A DNA stretch of 17,095 nucleotides from a bacterium (GTDB lineage: Bacteria > Patescibacteriota > Minisyncoccia > UBA6257 > 2-01-FULL-56-20). The stretch spans positions 1-17,095 of the forward strand of contig JAKABL010000010.1 of the NCBI GenBank assembly GCA_021801885.1. Direction: 5' to 3'. A program made the translations under genes and the position numbers. Every line of letters starts with the position of its first letter. The stretch's first letter is position 1. Below, in pieces: positions 1 through 5,233 of the stretch. The notes beneath the pieces are model-generated. The model was given only the letters and a program-made list of their open reading frames with translations, had not been told where the DNA came from and ran no database searches.

Positions 1-1
1 G

Positions 2-43
2 GCCGGTACGGTGCTTATAAGCGACAATGTGACATTGGATTGA
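2..43 (+). CDS. Possible C-terminal end of an upstream gene (partial)
   Basis: The frame starting at base 2 is open from the window edge and reads AGTVLISDNVTLD before a TGA stop at 41-43. A strong hairpin terminator follows 24 bases later, which is where a gene end would be expected. The other two forward frames stop at 18-20 or run through the terminator. The fragment is too short to name. The evidence is position and plausible composition only. Confidence 0.4.
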   Translation, partial: AGTVLISDNVTLD

Positions 44-66
44 TCCATGCCGTATGGACGGTGCGC

Positions 67-100
67 AAAAGCAGCTCTGGGAATCGAGCTGCTTTTGTTC
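67..100 (+). terminator. Rho-independent terminator of the upstream gene
   Basis: A perfect 11-bp inverted repeat (AAAAGCAGCTC at 67-77, GAGCTGCTTTT at 86-96) has an 8-base loop. The 3' arm ends in TTTT and is followed by a T-rich stretch. It separates the off-window gene from the promoter at 113-118. Confidence 0.8.
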
Positions 101-112
101 TATTCTTACTAA

Positions 113-118
113 TATAAT
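113..118 (+). promoter_or_regulatory. -10 box TATAAT for the gene at 129
   Basis: A consensus TATAAT lies 10 bases before the ATG at 129. The transcript would begin at or just before the start codon. No Shine-Dalgarno sequence and no clear -35 box are visible. Confidence 0.65.
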
Positions 119-128
119 ATATCGATCT

Positions 129-737
129 ATGCGCAGACGACGAAAGAATATCAGCGGGATAGTGATCGGCATCGGCGGCGTGGTGCTGTTTTTCGTGCTC
201 GTGGCCGCCCTCACGCATCTTCTGGGCCATGGATCTTCGGCAAAGGGCGCGCAGGCCGTGAGTACTGCGCCACGAGCGGCGGCCATCACGGTGACCACAC
301 CGGGAGGCACGATGTCGCTGCGGGGAACGACGGTCGTTGCGCGGGGCACGCAGTATGCGCTTATCCCGATGACCGGGCTCACGTCCCCCGGTTCGTTCGC
401 GGTGAAGGGGACGATCACCCAGGTGATCCCCGATCCCGCCACCGTATCGCAGACGCCCTACTATTTCGTGGTGCGGGACAGCGGAGGTCTTGCGCTTGTG
501 GGGGTCGTGGTGCCTACGGGCGATACCAAGGACTTCGCGGCGAGCACGTTCCCTGTCGGCACGAACATTCTTGCGGCGGGCATTGTCTTCCCGGCGGCAA
601 GTCCTTCGGCAGCGGTATTTGATTATGGGGAACTTCTGCAGGCGCTCCATGTCGCTCCGGGGCTTCGCGGGATCGGCCTCCCTGCGAATACCCCTTATAT
701 AGGCGTCAATTATAAAGATCTGGGCGTCCTTGGATAG
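129..737 (+). CDS. Membrane-anchored protein of unknown function, 202 aa
   Basis: I do not recognise the family. The frame is open back to 54, but that start lies upstream of and inside the terminator hairpin. ATG 129, just after a TATAAT box, is the sensible start. The protein begins with a basic MRRRRKN segment followed by one hydrophobic helix (about residues 9-32). This fits an N-in anchor that places the rest outside the cell. Residues 50-160 are rich in Val, Thr and Gly and alternate in a way typical of beta strands, including YYFVVRDSGG near 111-120. The C-terminal part (165-202) is more mixed. It is the first of several single-gene units encoding surface proteins. A function cannot be given. 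Confidence 0.8.
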   Translation: MRRRRKNISGIVIGIGGVVLFFVLVAALTHLLGHGSSAKGAQAVSTAPRAAAITVTTPGGTMSLRGTTVVARGTQYALIPMTGLTSPGSFAVKGTITQVIPDPATVSQTPYYFVVRDSGGLALVGVVVPTGDTKDFAASTFPVGTNILAAGIVFPAASPSAAVFDYGELLQALHVAPGLRGIGLPANTPYIGVNYKDLGVLG

Positions 738-771
738 GTCCGTGGTCGAAAGAGCGGGTACCACCGTTATT

Positions 772-792
772 CGTCTCGCGGGAGGCGATTTT
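772..792 (+). terminator. Weak hairpin terminator
   Basis: CGTCTC (772-777) pairs with GAGGCG (782-787) over a 4-base loop with one G-U pair, followed by ATTTT. It lies just upstream of the next promoter. The stem is short, so termination may be partial. Confidence 0.4.
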
Positions 793-800
793 GGTATACT
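792..800 (+). promoter_or_regulatory. Extended -10 promoter (TGG-TATACT) for the gene at 844
   Basis: TATACT at 795-800 is preceded by TGG, the extended -10 signature. A transcript from here would have a leader of about 37 nt with no Shine-Dalgarno motif. A second AT-rich box, CATAAT at 826-831, lies 12 bases before the ATG and could give a nearly leaderless transcript instead. Confidence 0.55.
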
Positions 801-843
801 AATGGGTAATAAGGTCGAACCATAGCATAATAACTATTTTTCC

Positions 844-1710
844 ATGAAACACAGCTTTTTTGGCATAGTATCGATAGCAGTGTTCGCGGGGGCAAGTATG
901 GGGTTCGCGCCCGTATATGCCGCCGGTACGGGCATCGGTGCCGGTGCATCGGTGAAGGCGGGGGTGGCGACGGCCAATGCCGCAGAGGGATCGCTCGGCA
1001 TTACGGCGGCGGCGAGCGGTACCGCACGCGGGTCGCTTTCGGGATTGCCGGGGGCGCGGGTCGGCGCGAGCATCACCACAAGCCACGCGGGGGATTCGGG
1101 TGCGGCGGCCTCATCTTCCGCTTCCGCGCGGGCGCGTTCGATCGGTGCGGTCCTCGATCTTCGCCTTGCGGTGGCATCGGGTACGCTCACCAGTTCGTCC
1201 GTGCGCGATATCGTGGAACTCCACGGGAATGCCCTTGGCATGATCAAGGATAGCGCGGATCTCGAGACCTACGGCAATCTTGTCGTTGCCGCGCGTCCCG
1301 CGGTACGGCATATCGCCTTCACGAGCGATAATGCGGCGGCGGTCGCCTATTCCCAGCCGGCGAAGCTCTTCGGCATATTCCCGATGGCGCTTCCCGCGCA
1401 GCTTGATGTGAACGCGAGCGGTACCGCGCAGGTGCATCTTCCCTGGTACGCGTTCCTCTATTCCACGACCGCCGCAAATGTGCGATCGTCGGTCGCGAAT
1501 GCCGCGGCATCCATAGGGGCCCAGATCGCGGCCCAGGCATCCGCATCCTCCACGGGAGGGGCGGCCGTTGCGGCATATGCCACATCGACGACTTCCGTGG
1601 CGCTCCAGCATCTTGCGGAAGTCCTGAATGCGGTCACCGCAGCGCTCCAGGAAGATCTTTCTTCGGGAGCGAGCGTGTCGGCTACCGGTACGGTGCAGAC
1701 GGGTGCATAA
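844..1710 (+). CDS. Secreted Ala/Ser-rich protein of unknown function, 288 aa
   Basis: The N-terminus is a clear Sec signal peptide: MKH, a hydrophobic core, then cleavage predicted after VYA (residues 24-26) or the next Ala. The mature protein starts with a low-complexity Gly/Ala/Ser region (about 28-100), probably a flexible linker. A more ordered domain spans about 100-210 and contains an acidic/aliphatic helix (RDIVELHGNALGMIKD) and the hydrophobic pattern PAKLFGIFP and LPWYAFLY. The C-terminal third is Ala-rich and probably helical. My recollection is that the KLFGxxP...PWYxFL pattern recurs in uncharacterised Parcubacteria surface proteins, but I could not check this. Its own promoter and terminator mark it as monocistronic. 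Confidence 0.8.
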   Translation: MKHSFFGIVSIAVFAGASMGFAPVYAAGTGIGAGASVKAGVATANAAEGSLGITAAASGTARGSLSGLPGARVGASITTSHAGDSGAAASSSASARARSIGAVLDLRLAVASGTLTSSSVRDIVELHGNALGMIKDSADLETYGNLVVAARPAVRHIAFTSDNAAAVAYSQPAKLFGIFPMALPAQLDVNASGTAQVHLPWYAFLYSTTAANVRSSVANAAASIGAQIAAQASASSTGGAAVAAYATSTTSVALQHLAEVLNAVTAALQEDLSSGASVSATGTVQTGA

Positions 1711-1750
1711 GCGCACCTCCGTCGTATCCTTGTGCATTGCGTGTGCGATG

Positions 1751-1780
1751 AAGACCCTGCCTCGATGGCGGGGTCTTCTT
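1751..1780 (+). terminator. Rho-independent terminator after the 844 gene
   Basis: AAGACCCTGCC (1751-1761) pairs with GGCGGGGTCTT (1767-1777) through 11 positions, including one U-G pair, over a TCGAT loop. A short pyrimidine tract follows. Confidence 0.7.
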
Positions 1781-1798
1781 GCGTCATGTAAGGTGCGG

Positions 1799-1804
1799 TA
1801 TCAT
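1799..1804 (+). promoter_or_regulatory. -10 box TATCAT for the aldo/keto reductase
   Basis: TATCAT ends 6 bases before ATG 1811, predicting transcription starting at the start codon. No ribosome binding site is present. Confidence 0.55.
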
Positions 1805-1810
1805 TGTTTC

Positions 1811-2788
1811 ATGAACACACGAACGCTTGGAGGCGGGTTGACGGTCGGGGAGATAGGGCTTGGGTGTATGGGGATGAGCGAATTCTATGGGCCGGGAGAT
1901 GAGGCGGAATCGATCCGCGTGATCCATGCCGCGCTCGATTTCGGCGTCACGATGCTCGATACCGCCGATATGTACGGGCCGTTCACGAACGAGATGCTCG
2001 TGGGAAAGGCGATCAAAGACCGGCGTGACAGGGTCGTGCTCGCGACGAAATTCGGCAATGCCCGCGGACCGCAGGGGGAGTTCCTTGGGGTAAAAGGGAG
2101 CGCCGCATACGTCCGGAAATCATGCGATGACAGTTTGCGGCGGCTCGGGGTGGACCATATCGATCTCTATTATCAGCATCGCGTCGATACGACCGTGCCG
2201 ATCGAAGAAACGATCGGCGCCATGGCGGAACTCGTGACCGCGGGCAAAGTGAGATTCCTCGGAATGTCGGAAGCGGCGCCCGAGACGATCCGGCGCGCGC
2301 ATAAGGTCCATCCGATCGCCGCGCTCCAGACGGAATATTCCCTGTGGTCGCGCGAGCCGGAGGGCGAGATCTTCCGGACGACAAAAGAGCTCGGTATCGG
2401 ATTCGTCGCCTATAGTCCGCTCGGGCGGGGATTCCTTACGGGACGCTTCACGAAGCCGGACGACGTTCCGGAAGGAGATTTTCGCCGGCGCAATCCGCGG
2501 TTCCAAGGGGAGCATTTCGCGAAGAACCTTGCGCTTGCGCGCAACGTGGAGGAGATCGCCAAGGAAAAGGGCGTGACGCCGGGACAGCTCGCGCTCGCGT
2601 GGGTGCTTGCGATGCGGGAAGATCTTGTGCCCATTCCGGGGACGAAGCACGAATCGTATCTCCGTGAAAACGTTGCGGCGGCCGATATCGTGCTCACCGA
2701 TGCGGACCTCGCCCGGCTCGATGCCGCAATGCCGCCAGGCGCGGCATCGGGGGACCGCTATCCGGATATGTCCACCGTGAACCGCTAA
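1811..2788 (+). CDS. Aldo/keto reductase, 325 aa
   Basis: This is an NADPH-dependent oxidoreductase of the aldo/keto reductase superfamily, a soluble TIM-barrel enzyme that reduces aldehydes or ketones. The catalytic tetrad is visible: D50 and Y55 in LDTADMYG, K80 in ATKFG and H123 in LYYQHRVD. The C-terminal cofactor segment AYSPLGRGFLTGRF (200-213) and PIPGTKHESYLREN (274-287) match the YakC/AKR13-type group. The length is usual for that group. The frame is open upstream to 1628, but that start lies inside the previous gene and the terminator. ATG 1811 follows a -10 box by 6 bases. The natural substrate cannot be inferred. It is the only obvious metabolic enzyme in the surface-protein block and could have been acquired by transfer. 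Confidence 0.93.
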   Translation: MNTRTLGGGLTVGEIGLGCMGMSEFYGPGDEAESIRVIHAALDFGVTMLDTADMYGPFTNEMLVGKAIKDRRDRVVLATKFGNARGPQGEFLGVKGSAAYVRKSCDDSLRRLGVDHIDLYYQHRVDTTVPIEETIGAMAELVTAGKVRFLGMSEAAPETIRRAHKVHPIAALQTEYSLWSREPEGEIFRTTKELGIGFVAYSPLGRGFLTGRFTKPDDVPEGDFRRRNPRFQGEHFAKNLALARNVEEIAKEKGVTPGQLALAWVLAMREDLVPIPGTKHESYLRENVAAADIVLTDADLARLDAAMPPGAASGDRYPDMSTVNR

Positions 2789-2789
2789 A

Positions 2790-2806
2790 GAGGCCGTTTC
2801 GGCCTT
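2790..2806 (+). terminator. Short hairpin after the aldo/keto reductase
   Basis: AGGCC (2791-2795) and GGCCT (2801-2805) flank a GTTTC loop immediately after the stop codon, followed by TCCTGG rather than a good T tract. It is a weak terminator at best. Confidence 0.45.
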
Positions 2807-2810
2807 CCTG

Positions 2811-2888
2811 GTTGACCATAGATACCACCTCGTGGTTACATAAAAGGTACCAAAGGTCGATGATCCCAAATTTTTACTAGAGTATGCT
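2811..2888 (+). promoter_or_regulatory. Promoter/operator region of the Hcp-like gene
   Basis: TTGACC at 2812-2817 is a good -35 candidate, but the -10 is ambiguous. TTACAT lies 18 bases downstream, while AT-rich boxes closer to the ATG also exist (TTTACT near 2875, TATGCT at 2883-2888). The segment contains small dyads, including TACCAC-CTC-GTGGTTA and GGTACC, that could be an operator. Only the sequence elements are directly seen. Confidence 0.35.
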
Positions 2889-3497
2889 ATGTCCAAAAAA
2901 GCTATAGCGATGGTCGTGGCGGGCTGTGCCGTCGTAGGCGGGGTATTCGCCGTATCGGCCTTCGCGGCCAATGGCCGCCCCTTATTCGGCGGGCAGATTT
3001 CGGGGATCTTCGCGGGCCGAGGCAATGTGCACTACACATTGTCGCTTACCGAGGGCGGCGTGACGAAGACCATTGCGCTTCGTTCATGGCAGTGGGGAGT
3101 GTCGACGCAGACGAATAGTCCGAGCGGGAGCAGCCGGGAAGCTTCAGCCCCGACATTCACGAACCTTTCCTTCACTGCGGATTCGGGCGCGGTGTCTCCC
3201 GGACTTATGCTTGCCGCCGCAGAAGGGACTAAGTTCACTTCGGCGACCCTTACGGTGAGCGATAATGGCGCTTCTCCCATTGTCATCGACCTCGATCAGC
3301 CGCTCCTCGTATCGTATCAGATGGCGGGGTCTTCTGCGGGTGATGGAGGAGTTCCCGTAGATTCCGTATCCATGAACTTTACGGGAATTTCCGTGAAGAC
3401 GAGCGCGGGCACCTCGGCGTCCTGGAATCTCGCGACGAAGTCTTCCGGATCCACGACGAGCGTCGGTTGGAACCTTACGAACATTAGCACGCCATAA
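2889..3497 (+). CDS. Secreted Hcp-like (type VI tube protein family) protein, 202 aa
   Basis: Residues 1-27 are a Sec signal peptide (MSKK, hydrophobic core, cleavage likely after AFA). The mature part follows the order of motifs in the type VI secretion Hcp family: SWQWGVS (66-72, cf. SWSWG in Hcp), a Gly/Ser-rich loop, PTFTNLSFT (88-96), SPGLMLAAAEGTKFTSATLTV (103-123, equivalent to the SPxLxxAxxxGxxxxxATLxx strand-helix region), LLVSYQMAGSS (139-149), VDSVSMNFTGISV (157-169) and a terminal GWNL (193-196). Hcp forms hexameric rings that stack into the T6SS tube and has no signal peptide. Here no other T6SS gene is seen, so an independent secreted, possibly ring-forming surface protein is inferred. 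The assignment rests on recalled motifs, not a search. Confidence 0.75.
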   Translation: MSKKAIAMVVAGCAVVGGVFAVSAFAANGRPLFGGQISGIFAGRGNVHYTLSLTEGGVTKTIALRSWQWGVSTQTNSPSGSSREASAPTFTNLSFTADSGAVSPGLMLAAAEGTKFTSATLTVSDNGASPIVIDLDQPLLVSYQMAGSSAGDGGVPVDSVSMNFTGISVKTSAGTSASWNLATKSSGSTTSVGWNLTNISTP

Positions 3498-3526
3498 ATT
3501 TGGTGGTGCGATGCTTTTGTATGTAG

Positions 3527-3560
3527 AAAAGGAGCGGCCCCTCGGGGCCGCTCCTTTTGT
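3527..3560 (+). terminator. Strong rho-independent terminator
   Basis: AAAAGGAGCGGCCCC (3527-3541) is perfectly complementary to the arm at 3544-3558, giving about 14 bp with a tiny loop and ending TTTTGTT. The stem is symmetrical and could stop transcription from either side. Confidence 0.92.
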
Positions 3561-3601
3561 TCGATCGCGCCATCGATTTTTCTCTTCGGATGACGATGCG
3601 T

Positions 3602-3607
3602 TATACT
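3602..3607 (+). promoter_or_regulatory. -10 box TATACT for the gene at 3658
   Basis: TATACT lies 50 bases before ATG 3658, giving a leader of roughly 43 nt. This is one of the few genes here with a real leader and a Shine-Dalgarno sequence. Confidence 0.55.
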
Positions 3608-3643
3608 AAAGGAAGTATTCACCGCATGGTACGGCGGCGGTGG

Positions 3644-3651
3644 GGAAGGGA
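3644..3651 (+). promoter_or_regulatory. Shine-Dalgarno-like site GGAAGGGA
   Basis: The purine run at about 3643-3651 contains GGAAGGGAG, 6-7 bases before ATG 3658. It decides the start (3658 rather than GTG 3640) and is exceptional in this window, where nearly all other genes lack such a site. Confidence 0.6.
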
Positions 3652-3657
3652 GCCGTT

Positions 3658-3888
3658 ATGTATTACGGATTGTTGACGGGATGGCCCTTCGATGCCAGGC
3701 GTTCGGCGGGCCTCGATACTTCGTGTCCGCATGGACATGAACATCCTGGACCGTGGCGGAGCGCATGCGCGTTCTGCGAGGCGATCTTTGCGCGGGAACA
3801 GGCCGATATCAATGCGCGCGCGGCGGAGGACCTTGGCGCTCGTACCAACGGTGCCGTTGTCGGTGACCGCGGCGTCGATCGCATATGA
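3658..3888 (+). CDS. Small Cys/His-rich protein, possible zinc ribbon, 76 aa
   Basis: I do not recognise the family. The call rests on context: a -10 box, a Shine-Dalgarno-like site and a strong terminator starting 10 bases after the stop. The protein has CPHGHEH (23-29) and CAFC (37-40), a spacing that could bind one zinc ion. A Glu/Ala/Asp helix-like segment follows at about 41-65. There is no signal peptide or membrane segment, so it is probably cytoplasmic. A GTG at 3640 would add six residues, but it overlaps the ribosome binding site. Frames on both strands overlap here; this is the one that fits the signals. Confidence 0.6.
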   Translation: MYYGLLTGWPFDARRSAGLDTSCPHGHEHPGPWRSACAFCEAIFAREQADINARAAEDLGARTNGAVVGDRGVDRI

Positions 3889-3897
3889 GATCATCGG

Positions 3898-3937
3898 AGC
3901 GGCAACCTTAGCTATTGTAAGGAGGCCGCTTTTTTTG
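3898..3937 (+). terminator. Strong rho-independent terminator with seven Ts
   Basis: AGCGGC (3898-3903) pairs with GCCGCT (3925-3930). An inner CTTA/TAAG pair extends the stem, and seven Ts follow at 3931-3937. Confidence 0.88.
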
Positions 3938-3959
3938 TGATTCCGACGTGTGAAATTGC

Positions 3960-3965
3960 TATAAT
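3960..3965 (+). promoter_or_regulatory. -10 box TATAAT for the PH-domain gene
   Basis: A consensus TATAAT ends 6 bases before ATG 3972, so the predicted transcript start coincides with the start codon (leaderless). Confidence 0.75.
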
Positions 3966-3971
3966 GGATTC

Positions 3972-4568
3972 ATGAAGGAATCGTACCGCGTCCATCGGCT
4001 CGGTCATCGCGCCTTTCTCCTCTTTTTTGCGCGAAGGAGCAAGATGGCACTGTTCCTCGTGGTGCTTGCCCTTGCGGCATGGTTCGCGGAAATAAAGTGG
4101 CTCCCGCCCTCTCCTGTGACGATCTATGCGATATGGGTCCCGTATGCCGTCGAGATCCTTGCGCTCATTGCCGGGGCCTACCTTGTGCTCGTGCTGCTCC
4201 GCACATGGCTTGAATATCGCGGCTACACCTATGCGTTCACCGAGGAGGCGTTCGTGGTCACTAAGGGGTATGTGACGCGGACCGAAAATGCCACGCTGTA
4301 TCATCAGATCCAGAATGTGAACATCGAGCGGGGCATCATCGATCGCATGAACGGCGCGGCGAGCATCGTGATCCTCCTCACCGGCGGCCAGCACGAGACG
4401 CACAACAAGATCGTGCTTCCGTCGGTCAGTAATATCCGCGCGCGCGAGGTGCAAAGGGAACTTCTCGTTCGCGCGCGGCGCCACGCCATGGGTGACGCTC
4501 ATAGAGGAAGAAATGACGGCATCGAGTGCGATGCACGTTCGACGGTTGTCCGTCGCCCCGTTCGGTGA
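3972..4568 (+). CDS. Bacterial PH-domain (YdbS-like) membrane protein, 198 aa
   Basis: Two hydrophobic helices lie at about residues 25-40 and 52-77. A bacterial pleckstrin-homology type domain (DUF304/bPH_2 class, as in YdbS/YdbT) follows at about 80-165. The typical pattern is seen in YTYAFTEEAFVVTKGYVTR and LYHQIQNVNIERGIIDRMNG, where these proteins have F-T-(x)-xG-(x)-P-(x)-I-Q. The role in other bacteria is poorly known, with membrane and envelope-stress links reported for YdbS-type proteins. The last 28 residues are Arg-rich and unlike the rest. An overlapping +1 frame is also open here, so a late frameshift or sequencing slip near 4485-4500 cannot be excluded. The start is fixed by the leaderless promoter. 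Confidence 0.75.
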   Translation: MKESYRVHRLGHRAFLLFFARRSKMALFLVVLALAAWFAEIKWLPPSPVTIYAIWVPYAVEILALIAGAYLVLVLLRTWLEYRGYTYAFTEEAFVVTKGYVTRTENATLYHQIQNVNIERGIIDRMNGAASIVILLTGGQHETHNKIVLPSVSNIRAREVQRELLVRARRHAMGDAHRGRNDGIECDARSTVVRRPVR

Positions 4569-4574
4569 TATTCT
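4569..4574 (+). promoter_or_regulatory. -10 box TATTCT for the gene at 4604
   Basis: TATTCT overlaps the end of the previous gene (stop at 4566-4568 just before) and lies 29 bases before ATG 4604. It predicts a short leader of about 22 nt without a Shine-Dalgarno motif. Confidence 0.45.
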
Positions 4575-4603
4575 AGTCACATCATCTTTCATCCATACCC
4601 GAC

Positions 4604-5161
4604 ATGGCCACTTCCACGATCGTACTTCTCCTCAATCTCGCCACGGCGCTTCTCCTCCGCACCCAGCAGACCCCGGCGCTTTCGCCTTCCTCGACCCTTG
4701 CCATTGTGGGCGTTGCGAATCGATCGGTGCAGCTTGCCGCGCAGGCCGCGGCTCCCATCGGGTTTACGGTTCCTCACAATACGGATATATGGCCGACCAT
4801 CGAGGATCTCATGCAGGCCGCATATCTGAGTCCCGGAGGCGCGTACCTCCACGAAGGTCCATTCGCCACGCTTGTGCAATCCACGGTCTCCTTCGGGGAT
4901 CTGAACGGTGATGGGCTCGATGATGCTGCGGGGATCGTCGATCTTTCGAATGCCGGAAGCAAGCCCATGCCGTACCTTGCCATGTTCCTCAATCAGAACG
5001 GCGTCATGTTCAATATTGCCGACCTTCCACTCGGCGCGTCCACGACGGTCTATTCCCATTCCATCATGGGCGGCGTGCTTACGATGGATATGCAGATCGC
5101 GGGCCAGCCGAGGTCCACTTCGACCTACGTGCTTTGGGGAGATCGCATCATGAAGGAATGA
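4604..5161 (+). CDS. Exported protein with a calcium-loop-like DxNxDGxxD motif, 185 aa
   Basis: The N-terminus has a short hydrophobic stretch (TIVLLLNLATALLL, 5-18) that could be a weak signal or anchor, with no basic residues before it. The one recognisable motif is FGDLNGDGLDDAAGIVD (97-113). Its Asp/Asn spacing (D99, N101, D103, D107) is that of the calcium-binding loops in FG-GAP/VCBS-type and dockerin-like repeats. It occurs only once, so a complete propeller is not present. The rest is beta-rich with a hydrophobic strand (YLAMFLNQNGVMFNIAD). The function is unknown; a surface or periplasm-like location is inferred. The gene has its own promoter and terminator. Confidence 0.72.
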   Translation: MATSTIVLLLNLATALLLRTQQTPALSPSSTLAIVGVANRSVQLAAQAAAPIGFTVPHNTDIWPTIEDLMQAAYLSPGGAYLHEGPFATLVQSTVSFGDLNGDGLDDAAGIVDLSNAGSKPMPYLAMFLNQNGVMFNIADLPLGASTTVYSHSIMGGVLTMDMQIAGQPRSTSTYVLWGDRIMKE

Positions 5162-5166
5162 TCCCA

Positions 5167-5191
5167 AGGACCTCCGTGGTCCTCCTTTGTT
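5167..5191 (+). terminator. Rho-independent terminator after the 4604 gene
   Basis: AGGACC (5167-5172) and GGTCCT (5178-5183) form a perfect 6-bp stem with a TCCGT loop, followed by CCTTTGTT. No comparable terminator is evident for the converging minus-strand gene that ends at 5234. Confidence 0.65.
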
Positions 5192-5233
5192 CCCGCTGAC
5201 CCGCTCGGCATTTCCTCCCGGGGGCGGGGATTT

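Noticed and set aside
15..764. A 249-codon minus-strand open frame at the window start
   Set aside because: It crosses a terminator and a promoter on the plus strand and encodes an Arg-rich sequence typical of a shadow frame.
3692..3940. An alternative frame overlapping the small Cys/His gene
   Set aside because: It runs through the strong terminator at 3898-3937 and has no ribosome binding site or -10 box at a useful distance.
4492..4911. A plus-strand frame bridging the PH-domain gene and the 4604 gene
   Set aside because: It overlaps both genes and reads as His/Arg/Pro-rich after the first 30 residues. It is noted only as a possible frameshift remnant.
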